The notes below the pieces were generated by a model. It was not told where the DNA came from and ran no database searches. It was given only the letters and a program-made list of their open reading frames with translations. Both the position numbers and the translations under genes were made by a program. Shown here piece by piece: positions 1 through 7,674 of a DNA stretch of 64,000 nucleotides (the stretch's first letter is position 1; the number at the start of each line of letters is the position of its first letter). The stretch comes from Lamellibrachia columna. Taxonomy: Eukaryota > Annelida > Polychaeta > Sabellida > Siboglinidae. Location: the NCBI GenBank assembly GCA_963662155.1, contig OY759261.1, positions 45,081,056 to 45,145,055 on the forward strand. The letters run 5' to 3'.

Positions 1-960
1 CTGTACACCATAGGGCCAAAAAACATAAACCGACCATTTACACCGTAACTGCGGAATAATAAAAATAAAAATGCCCTGTACACCATAGGGCCAAAGTTTA
101 TACACCGACCATATACACCGTATGGCGGAATAAAATAAAAAAATTGCCCTGTACACCATAGGGCCAAAGAACATAAACCGACCATTTACACCGTATGGCG
201 GAATAAGAAAATAAAAAAATGCCTTGTACACCATAGGGCCAAAGATTATACACCGACCATTTACACCGTATGGCGGAATAAAATAAAAAATTGCCCTGTA
301 CACCATAGGGCCAAAGAACATAAACCGACCATTTACACCGTATGGCGGAATAAGAAAATAAAAAATGCCCTGTACACCATAGGGCCAAATATTATACACC
401 GACCATATACACCGTATGGCGGAATAAAATTTAAAAAAATGCCCTGTACACCATAGGGCCAAAGATTATACACCGACTATTTACGCCGTATGGCGGAATA
501 AAATAAAAAAATACCCTGTACACCATAGGGCCATTCCTCTAGTCTGACCATTAACACCGTATGGCGGAATACAAAAATTAAAAATGTCCTGTAGACCATA
601 GGGCCAAAAATCATACACCGACCATTTAGACCGTATGGCGGAATAAAATTTAAAATCACCTGTACACCATAGGGCCAAACCCCTAGTCCGCCCATTTACA
701 CCGTATGGCGGAATAAGAAAATAAAAATTAACGTGCCCTGTAAAATGTAGGGACCACGTTCATAGTCCAACTATTTTCACCGTATGGTGGAATAGAACAA
801 ATTAAAAATGAACATGCCCTGTACACCGTGGGGACCAATATAATAATCCGACCATTCACACCGTATGGCGGAATAGAACAAATGAAAATGAACATGCCCT
901 TTACACCGTAGGGACCAATATAACAATCCGACCATTTACACCGTATGGTGGACAGGAGAG
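1..960. repeat. ~70-bp tandem satellite, about 13 copies
   Basis: A unit built on CTGTACACCATAGGGCC, then an A-rich linker, then ACACCGTATGGCGGAATA recurs about every 70-75 bp from the window start to about 960. The last three copies (from about 730) are more diverged. The unit holds two partly similar halves, each with a CACC-(A/G)TA-GG core. Open frames crossing it are repeat translations, not genes. The array continues beyond the left window edge. Confidence 0.9.
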
Positions 961-1641
961 TAGTAAAGTGAAAAACATATGCCATGTATATCATAGGAAC
1001 CAAGATCGTGACCTCAACACCACTGTATGGTTTAATAATCCCGAATAAAGCTACATGGCCCATCATACCCCAAGGAGTGACCTCAGAAATTACCCATGCC
1101 ACCTGCAGGCGTCATAACCATAAATTAAAGAGGTTAAAATGGCTAAGTACATTTGTTGGTCAGCAAACTGTTTCATCAATATAATGTGACGATACTTTAC
1201 TGTAGTTTCTATTTCAAAAAGGGAGACACCTTCTAAAAACGATATGCAAGAAAAAGAAAGTTATATGTGCTTCTGCAGTACACAAGCATTTATTTGTATA
1301 AGTAACACGCGACACTATAAGCAGTTTAAAGATCCCTCAATTCCATATTGTCGCTAGTCTCATTTCAGATTCGTTTTGTGAAACAGCAAATCTACATAGT
1401 ATCAACTGCAACGGGCTACTTCGTTTGTGCAACTTTTTATATGCATTTTTTTGGTGAAAGCATCAGACAAACTATTAAATTAGTTACTGTTTGGTCAAAC
1501 ATTACTAGAAATGAAAACGGAAACGCTGAAAACTCGCGAATGAAAACTCACGTCCATGATCGGCGTTGACCGGCACAATGTTTACCATTTTGGATATCCA
1601 CCATTTTGAACTTTACGACATTTAACGACTAAAATTAATGG
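961..1641. other. Gene-free left flank of the Polinton
   Basis: AT-rich unique-looking DNA between the satellite and the Polinton. Short frames of about 60-70 codons are present, but none shows a domain, composition or splice pattern that supports a gene. I see nothing else here. Confidence 0.6.
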
Positions 1642-1647
1642 TGTCGA
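1642..1647. repeat. Left target-site duplication (TGTCGA)
   Basis: TGTCGA lies immediately outside the left terminal repeat and again immediately outside the right one (19542-19547). A 6-bp duplication is the known signature of Polinton integration. Confidence 0.95.
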
Positions 1648-1862
1648 AGTAGTTAGCAGAGGTTTTTGGGTCCCCCTTATCGGGCCATCAAAAGATCAAA
1701 GTAAAACGACCCTAATATCGCCCACCGCTAATGAGTGCGCGCAGCCAATCAGAAAGCAGCACTAGACCTTGGAGCGCCCCCTGGCGGCGGCGGCGGCGGC
1801 TCAGCGTGGCGCGCATGCGCGTGCCGCGCCCCTAGCGACCGGAGGAGGAACGAACAGTGACC
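1648..1862 (+). repeat. Left terminal inverted repeat, 215 bp
   Basis: Begins AGTAGTTAGCAGAGG and is the reverse complement of 19327-19541. I found no mismatch reading the two copies against each other. It includes a (GGC)6 run and a CG-rich GCGCATGCGC palindrome. The similarity ends at CAGTGACC. The open frame at 1769-1996 lies mostly in this repeat and is not considered a gene. Confidence 0.95.
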
Positions 1863-2476
1863 GGTGGTCATCTATGATGGACATAGGAACAAAGAAAATA
1901 CACGTAATATCACCCACCCACCACCACCCACCCACCCACCCACCCACGACAACACGTGACCGTGACCTCGACGGAGTGACCAGTCCGAGTGGTTAGCTAA
2001 TGACAACTGGACGTCCGAACGACTGGAGTTAACTGTAAGCCGAAGCGTTTATCCAGCTGTGAGCCATAGCGCGAGATCAAAGGACGTTAATCTGTACAAT
2101 GTAGCAAGTGAGCTGAGCTAATAAGCGATAAACAGCAACTAAGTTGCAGTGACGACATTGATGTGGGACCGCTGCATGTTATAGCCTGTTATATGTAGTG
2201 GACAAAATACGTGATAAAATTAAAACCGATAAAGATAAGACGAATGTGTAAAAGTGAATAAATAGTCGACATGCATGGCTACAATATAACCGCTGGACGA
2301 GGGAAATCGGACCGTTCGTTAAATAAAATGTAGCAGGACGAAAATGGACATAAAATATAATATAATATAATATAATGTGCCAACACGCAGTTGGAGCAAG
2401 AACGCAATACAAGACGGGAATATAAGGTGATGCAAATTTAATAAAACGAAAAAAGAACAAGTACAAATATAAAAGC

Positions 2477-2531
<55 letters not shown>

Positions 2532-2557
2532 TATAATAAAGTCAAGTTCATGTAAAG
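1863..2557. other. Gene-free left end of the Polinton with simple repeats
   Basis: Between the terminal repeat and the first gene. It contains a (CCCA)n tract near 1916-1947, a (TATAA)n tract near 2355-2377, and an uninterrupted (AGT)18 run at 2478-2531. On the minus strand this would be the 3' untranslated region of the gene ending at 2558. I did not find a convincing poly(A) signal for it. Confidence 0.6.
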
Positions 2558-3375
2558 TCAAGTGCAGTTTGGAACGGTGTTGAATGCCGCCAGCAACGAC
2601 CTCCGGACGGCTCGAGCGGTCAACTTGCGCGCCAACGCAATACGTAGCGATACAGATCGACGACGCCGGAAGAGTGATGGGAGATGGACGGGACCGAGGT
2701 GAATGTGACGGAAAACGTTTGCGGACAATGGGGCGTGGATGAGGATCAACTCATGCATCACCCGCTCCCATTTGGTCATATGGGCCCGGAAGGCCATCAC
2801 CTCGACCTCGTGGGCCTCGGTGGCGGTGTCTATGGCGGCTATGTCGTCGTCCCACTCTCCGGCGTCGTCGAAGTCCTCGTCGGCGGCGTGAGCGTCGGTG
2901 ACGGCGGCGGCGATGTTGACCAAGTCGTCATCCCACGACTCTGTGGAGGCGGTCGAGGCATTGCGAAATCCATCGCCGTAGTGAAACTGAATGGCAGTCA
3001 TGACGTGGCGCCAACGGCTGGCATGAACACCGAAGGCCGACAGGAGACCGGCGTCGTAGAGCGCCTCCCGAAACAGGACGGTCGCCTGGCAGCTCCGTCG
3101 TAGGGGGGCGTCCTCCATCAACTCGATGAGCACGCAGGCCCAGTTGAAACATGGAATGCTGTAATAAGTAAAGGACACAATCAGAGTCACAATATGCAAA
3201 GGCATAAGTTAAAACAGGTATGAGCTATGGAGAGCTATGAAAGTAACAAAATAGAAATAAATAAATAAATAAATAAAAGAAATACTCACACAATAGCCTG
3301 CAATAGAGGTACCGACTGCAGGAGTTCCGCGACGACGACGAACTCCATGCAATCACGCAAGGCGAATACAGACAT
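2558..3375 (-). CDS. Two-exon uncharacterised Polinton accessory protein
   Basis: I do not recognise this protein. The main exon is complement(2558..3158). The open frame runs further upstream, but a start there would translate through what looks like an intron. A first exon at complement(3290..3375) begins with ATG, ends at the donor GTGAGT, and joins in frame to an acceptor ending TTATTACAG before 3158, giving about 228 residues. The protein has an acidic centre rich in Asp and Ala and a strongly basic C-terminus starting at an RRRR run. It is transcribed away from the NADAR locus, with a TATATAAG box on the minus strand at about 3448-3455, roughly 75-80 bp upstream of the start. The exon structure is inferred from consensus sites and frame only. 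Confidence 0.6.
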
Positions 3376-3672
3376 TGTGCGTGTGTGTGCTACTAACGGT
3401 GTCGACGGCAATGGCGGTTGGTATGACGACACGACGAACCCAGACGTCTTATATAGAGCATGCTAGAACTTACATCAGCCTCGGAACAATACCACACTAA
3501 TCAGAAAACAGATAAGCGGCCGGCAGAAAACAGATAAGCGGCCGGCAACTGTCAGCTTACCAACACCTGGCATCCATCACGCAAGGAAAAAGCAGGGGGT
3601 TACGTACTCTACAGTGCTAGAACAACGCGTAGTTAAGACAGTAACTGTACATGTTAACGTCATAAAGTCACC
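3376..3672. promoter_or_regulatory. Divergent intergenic/promoter region
   Basis: Separates the minus-strand gene from the plus-strand NADAR locus. A minus-strand TATA box (TATATAAG) reads at about 3455-3448. No comparable TATA box is visible for the plus-strand unit. It contains the 22-bp tandem duplication listed separately, with a GATA-type AGATAAG core. A regulatory role is inferred from position. Confidence 0.5.
3502..3545. repeat. 22-bp direct repeat, two perfect copies
   Basis: The unit CAGAAAACAGATAAGCGGCC plus GG occurs at 3502-3523 and again, adjacent, at 3524-3545. It sits in the divergent intergenic region and contains AGATAAG and a CGGCCG core. It could be a duplicated transcription-factor site, or simply a recent slippage product. 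Confidence 0.9.
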
Positions 3673-4881
3673 ATGAACCAACCTATACGGTTTAAAGGTG
3701 GTAAACAGTTCCTGTCCAATTTCTACGCTTGCAGGATACACGCCTGTAATAGAGAATTCAGCAGTGTCGAAAGCGCGTATCAATGGCGGAAGTGCATGCA
3801 TCATGACGACATGCAGACGGCGCAAAGGATGCTGGCCACGCGCACGGGTCTACAGGCGAAACAGCTCAGCAAGTGCATACGATAAAAGGAAATGTTACGC
3901 GCAGAATGGATGAGACAACGATATGCAATAATGTATGGATTAGTGACCGTTAAATATCGCGATCCAACCCTACGTAAACGACTGTTGGACACTGGGCATT
4001 CCCAGTTGCAGGAATGGGTCAAGAGTCGGGAAGGATACTGGGGTGCACTGACATACAGTGGTCAAGCCGGTCAGAACATGCTAGGTCATATAACCATGCT
4101 AGTACGCGAGGCCATACGATTACATCAGACTCCAGAGTACAGCCAGATGGAAGACATCCAGCGGCCGCATCACGCGATCAACCAAGGGTCGGACGCAGAT
4201 ACCAGCCATGCAGCATCAGCATCGGCGTCACGCGCTCGACCAAGGGGCGACGATAAGAAAGCGCGCCACAGTCGGGGAGAGGACTATATGAGCCCGACTC
4301 GGAGTGATCGAGTCATACAACCACTCTCCGCTTCACAGACGACTTCGAAACCCTTCACGAACAGCACCAGCAGAGACATAGAAATGGCCGCCACCACAGT
4401 CACCAAGACAACCAGCGACCAGGACGCCGAGATGATGACCACTCTGAGCCAACTCGAGAAGCAGGTAGGTAACGGTACCTATATAATAAGACGACCGTTA
4501 ACCATAGTACAAATCGCCGTTCAAGAGAAATTTATCGTTTATCCATCATGTCAGCAGTGCAACAAACGGGTCATTCCCGAAAACAACGGCTATGTGTGTC
4601 CCATTCACCGATGGCAGCGGGGTGTAGTGTATCGGTTCGCCATGCGTGTCCTCCTACAAGACGCCATCGGCAGCGAAGTGTGGGGAACCATATTTAACGA
4701 CAAGGCTGTCCAGTTGCTAGGATACACGGGGAACGATTACATAAACATGACGTCAGATGCCGAGCGGTATGCAGCACTGGACATGCTGCGGGGGGCCCGA
4801 GTCATGGTGACCATTCGTAAACGTATGGCAGGACCGTACGTAAATTACACGGTGGCCAACATGGAAGTAGTCACAGTGTGA
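3673..4881 (+). CDS. NADAR domain joined to RPA70-like OB fold; one in-frame stop
   Basis: The frame from ATG 3673 encodes the start of a NADAR (YbiA-like) domain: FLSNFY, then SSVESAYQWRK. An in-frame TAA at 3883-3885 interrupts it. The same frame reopens at once (ATG 3892) with the rest of the fold: LLDTG, YWG, and GQNMLG followed by MLVREA. After a low-complexity Ser/Thr linker comes an OB fold like the C-terminal domain of replication protein A 70, with YPSCQQCNKR, YVCPIH and a VWGTIFNDKAVQLLG segment (about 4470-4881). NADAR proteins act on ADP-ribose adducts, and some remove ADP-ribose from DNA guanine. RPA OB folds bind single-stranded DNA. A role in protecting or cleaning replicating element DNA is inference. 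The OB part begins exactly after a strong phase-0 splice donor (CAG|GTAGGT, 4464/4465), so its inclusion may depend on intron retention. The stop could mean a pseudogene, readthrough or strain variation. Confidence 0.7.
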
Positions 4882-4897
4882 ACCATTCCGTTGACAG

Positions 4898-5458
4898 GCT
4901 GGCTCGATCGTCGCTGCGGCAGCCACTGCAGTGGCAACCGGAAGCGGCGATGACATCATCGACGGAGATGGACGCGCTAAGGTAATGCAATGGTTACAGG
5001 CTAACAGCGCGGAAATACTGTTCTCCTCCTCGGTGGACAGCGGTTCGCCGCCACCACTGATTGTAATATCAGATGACGACCAGGGGGAGAACAGTGCGTC
5101 GTCGGCGTCACATTATAGCATTAGCAGTAGCGCTGATATGGAGGCTACTGTTAGCGGTCTAGATAGGTTACGTGATAGATCCGAAGCCATGACCAATGAA
5201 AACATATTCTATAAGGCGCTAGAGGCCGCCAGTGTGCGATATGCCAGTGACGAGGTTGAACGCATAATGAATCTAAACGATGATAAGGATCGTTACGTGC
5301 CATCGACCAGCATGGTCATGCACGTCTTGCGGTGGCTATCTATAGATGTCATCGCAACGTGCGGGACCATGAAATGGCGTAACCGAGTGACCGAATTGGT
5401 TAGAAAGAGTATGTACGAAACATACGACAATAACGATATGCAGGGCGACGCGGAATAA
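4898..5458 (+). CDS. Accessory protein with SUMO-interacting-type motif
   Basis: Not assignable to a family. There is no ATG near the 5' end of the frame; the first in-frame ATG is 4985. The frame is open back to a phase-0 acceptor (TTGACAG) before 4898, so it may be entered by splicing from the NADAR exon. The N-terminal part has a Ser-rich stretch with PPLIVISDDD near 5054-5080. This is a hydrophobic core followed by acids, typical of SUMO-interacting motifs. The C-terminal half looks helical and ends in a basic, amphipathic segment. A donor AAG|GTAATG at 4981/4982 in phase 0 could instead end the exon after 28 codons and skip this domain. Either use is hypothetical without transcripts. Confidence 0.55.
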   Translation, partial: AGSIVAAAATAVATGSGDDIIDGDGRAKVMQWLQANSAEILFSSSVDSGSPPPLIVISDDDQGENSASSASHYSISSSADMEATVSGLDRLRDRSEAMTNENIFYKALEAASVRYASDEVERIMNLNDDKDRYVPSTSMVMHVLRWLSIDVIATCGTMKWRNRVTELVRKSMYETYDNNDMQGDAE

Positions 5459-5498
5459 TATAACCCACGTAATGTAACCTATGCGTTCTGTTCAATAG

Positions 5499-5864
5499 AT
5501 GGGACTGGAGCAACTCCAGAACGCGTATAAACGCGACCTGGCGGCACTGTACGACGACACCGAGGATGGGGTGTCACGAGCGGCGAAGAGGCTGAAGACA
5601 TCCTCGATGACAACCTCGTTCTACCCACCATCACCCCTGACCAATGCCGACTCGTTTCCGGACAACCAAGAGGCGTTGCTACCACCGTGGAGCGTCGAAT
5701 CGGAGTCTGATGAGTCCGTGGAAGACGCGTTCATCATAAACACCCCTCCCCATTACTACAGTGAGGATGAGGATGCGATTGCCTCATCCCCCGAGCCCGC
5801 GAAAGTCGACGATGCGGACTTCCAATTTAGTCCCGCGTCGCCACCACTCGTCCAGCGCAAGCAG

Positions 5865-5896
<32 letters not shown>

Positions 5897-6317
5897 ATCC
5901 CTGACGACCCTCTATGTCTTCCCTGATAAAACCGTCGTATTGACCCGCGACGGTGAACAGGTGGACATCCCCGATCAACATACCATCACACACACAAAGC
6001 CGGAGCCGGAGCCGCAGCCATCGACGTCGACGGCGCATGCCCACGAAGAGGACGCCGACGACGACGCCACCGACGACGAAGAAGAAGACGCGGACAAGAC
6101 GGGCAAGGTGTGTTTCCACAAAATGCAACTGCACCTCGCACGTCTTATTACTAAACTGTGGCGGAGAACCGCCCCTGCCACGGTGGAAGAGGTGACGGTC
6201 GACGTGTGTCGGTCCCTGGCAAGCACGGTACTCTCCGCCGAATATCAAGAGCACACAATGCGATACGTGCGATGTGCCATCCGTCAACCGCGGGCAATAA
6301 CGCGACCGCTTAGGTAG
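5499..6317 (+). CDS. Acidic low-complexity accessory protein
   Basis: No family is recognised. The ATG at 5499 follows directly after an acceptor-like TTCTGTTCAATAG, so this can be read as a free-standing gene or as a phase-0 internal exon. The 272-residue frame has an early basic KRLK segment that could be a nuclear signal, Pro/Ser-rich segments, a run of ten Asp (about 5866-5896) and later Asp/Glu-rich stretches. The last 70 residues (from 6108) are basic and follow a phase-0 donor AAG|GTGTGT at 6107/6108. Four phase-0 terminal exons lie downstream and could replace that tail. Acidic nuclear regulator is a guess from composition only. Confidence 0.55.
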
Positions 6318-6413
6318 AAGGTGTTGTTGTTGTTGTTGGTGTTTAAATAGGTGGTAATTAGTAGTAAACGTAATAATTGTATTATTAGTAATATTAACAT
6401 TGGTGTTATGTAG

Positions 6414-6521
6414 AGTGAAGAGTATGACGACGAGGCACCCGTCCTCCCAGCCAGCATTCGGGAGCTATCTGCAGTAATGTTCTCCGCGTATATGACGTCG
6501 TCAACAGAGTATTATTATTAG
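6414..6521 (+). CDS. Alternative terminal exon A of the left locus
   Basis: Preceded by an acceptor ending TTATGTAG (6411-6413). It is open in phase 0 for 35 codons to TAG 6519-6521. It encodes an acidic start, then APVLPA, then an amphipathic C-terminal segment. It shares this plan with exons B, C and D. It can join the donor at 6107 in frame. Function unknown. Confidence 0.45.
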   Translation, partial: SEEYDDEAPVLPASIRELSAVMFSAYMTSSTEYYY

Positions 6522-6613
6522 TAGTAGCAGTAGTAAACATAACCTAGTTAGAAGTAGTTGGTGTATGACGTAATATGGAGTGATATATTGGTATCCTTTA
6601 ATTTGTTCTGTAG

Positions 6614-6715
6614 GATGACGTACCTGTGTCACCGATCGAACTGCGTAGACGTGCATGCCGACAATTAGTGGTGATGATACTTGAATATATGATATCAACA
6701 AACGATGAACAGTAG
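6614..6715 (+). CDS. Alternative terminal exon B of the left locus
   Basis: Preceded by TTGTTCTGTAG. Open in phase 0 for 33 codons to TAG 6713-6715. It encodes DDVPVSP, a basic LRRR cluster and a hydrophobic amphipathic helix. It is similar in layout to exons A, C and D. Confidence 0.45.
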   Translation, partial: DDVPVSPIELRRRACRQLVVMILEYMISTNDEQ

Positions 6716-6733
6716 ATCTATTGTGTTATGTAG

Positions 6734-6874
6734 GAGCAGGAGAGGGAGGACGAGGTGCCAGCAAGGAACGAGATGAGACGTCCATTACATGAATTAATGA
6801 ACGACATTGCTGACCACATTATTGAAATTAGTAAAGATAATAGAAAACATTATATCAGTATACGAATACAGTAG
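6734..6874 (+). CDS. Alternative terminal exon C of the left locus
   Basis: Preceded by GTGTTATGTAG. Open in phase 0 for 46 codons to TAG 6872-6874. It starts with an acidic, charged segment (EQEREDEVPAR), then a basic MRRP cluster, then the amphipathic segment LHELMNDIADHIIEIS. It is clearly related to exon D at both DNA and protein level. Confidence 0.5.
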   Translation, partial: EQEREDEVPARNEMRRPLHELMNDIADHIIEISKDNRKHYISIRIQ

Positions 6875-6894
6875 ACGCATTTCTTGTTATGTAG

Positions 6895-7017
6895 GAGGAG
6901 AGGGAGGAAGAGGTGGAGGAAGCACCCGTGCTAGCAAGGGACGAGAGAAGACGCACAATACATAATTTAATACAGGGAATTGTTGATTTCATGATTGAAA
7001 CCTCCGCATTTCAATAA
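6895..7017 (+). CDS. Alternative terminal exon D of the left locus
   Basis: Preceded by TTCTTGTTATGTAG. Open in phase 0 for 40 codons to TAA 7015-7017. It encodes an acidic start, APVLARDERRR and an amphipathic helix. The GAGGAGAGGGAGGA start closely matches exon C, which supports tandem exon duplication. Confidence 0.5.
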   Translation, partial: EEREEEVEEAPVLARDERRRTIHNLIQGIVDFMIETSAFQ

Positions 7018-7182
7018 GCACCGTTTGCAACGGGATAATAGTAGGTAGTGTCTCTCTCTCGCTCTCTCTCGCCTGTATTGTATGTATGTATTCGCGCACA
7101 TATTGTATTTGCAAGACATATAGTAATACATATATATATAAATATACATACCAACCTATATATATTACATCATTGTACGGAA
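7018..7182. other. 3' untranslated stretch of the left locus
   Basis: AT-rich with a (CT)n run at about 7050-7070 and TATATA tracts. No coding signal is visible. It leads into the hairpin cluster and the poly(A) signal. Confidence 0.5.
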
Positions 7183-7302
7183 CCTCTGTCGCGGTGTAAA
7201 AACCCACAAGTTAATAATCATTGTACTAGCCACTGGCGTGTCGATAACCGACCGTAAGCTAGGGGTCACTGGCGAGGATGTAGCATTCCCACAAACCCAC
7301 AA
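7183..7302 (+). repeat. Left 3' module: three CTGGCG-hairpin-GTAAG repeats
   Basis: Three related units begin near 7183, 7231 and 7267. Each has CTCTGTCG or CACTGGCG, then a short arm, loop and complementary arm, then C(G)TAAG or CACAAG. The middle unit has GTCG, ATAAC, CGAC, then CGTAAGCT. The third pairs GGATG with CATTC. The same pattern, better conserved, occurs after the protease gene at 19043-19154. In both places it is followed by an ATC-rich run and AATAAA. A structured RNA element in the 3' untranslated region is inferred. Confidence 0.6.
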
Positions 7303-7395
7303 GTAATCAACATCATCATCATCATAGTAATTATATAGGTCTAACCGTGTATATGTATATGTATATTATGTATATCGCTATGTCTTTATATACGC

Positions 7396-7401
7396 AATAA
7401 A
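7396..7401 (+). terminator. Poly(A) signal of the left plus-strand unit
   Basis: AATAAA lies 378 bp after the last terminal exon stop. It is followed by a GT-rich stretch (GTGTTGTTAGTGGTGTTG) typical of downstream cleavage elements. Confidence 0.7.
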
Positions 7402-7538
7402 ACGTCTTACAATGAACGAAACGTGTTGTTAGTGGTGTTGTCATGAGTTGAAATATAACCCGTAGCCATGGATAGTGGGACACACAGTTGCCAATACCAC
7501 CATAGGTGATACACCCTTCACCAATAACCTCCACCATC

Positions 7539-7600
7539 ACCACCACCACCACCACCACCACCACCACCACCACCACCACCACCACCACCACCACCACCAC
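7539..7600. repeat. (ACC)n microsatellite
   Basis: Nearly pure ACC/CCA triplets immediately upstream of the TATA box of the polymerase unit. The minus-strand poly-Val frame here is not a gene. Confidence 0.95.
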
Positions 7601-7606
7601 ACGTAC

Positions 7607-7641
7607 TATATAGCTGTACTAAGAACCGCACTCTCTCAGTT
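7607..7641 (+). promoter_or_regulatory. TATA box and initiator of the polymerase-to-protease unit
   Basis: TATATAG at 7607-7613 is followed 29 bp later by TCAGTT at 7636-7641, a good match to a metazoan initiator. The A at 7638 sits about 31 bp from the TATA start. The polymerase ATG is at 7675. This is the only such pair I see for the 11.4-kb coding block downstream. Confidence 0.75.
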
Positions 7642-7674
7642 GTAGACACGTAGAGCAGAGCAGAGCAGAGCAGC

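Noticed and set aside
1..960. CRISPR-like array of regularly spaced repeats
   Set aside because: The whole unit repeats, including the part between conserved cores; there are no unique spacers, and the DNA is animal.
2684..3103. 139-codon plus-strand frame near the left end of the Polinton
   Set aside because: Gly/Val-rich shadow of the minus-strand two-exon gene, which has matching splice sites and a TATA box.
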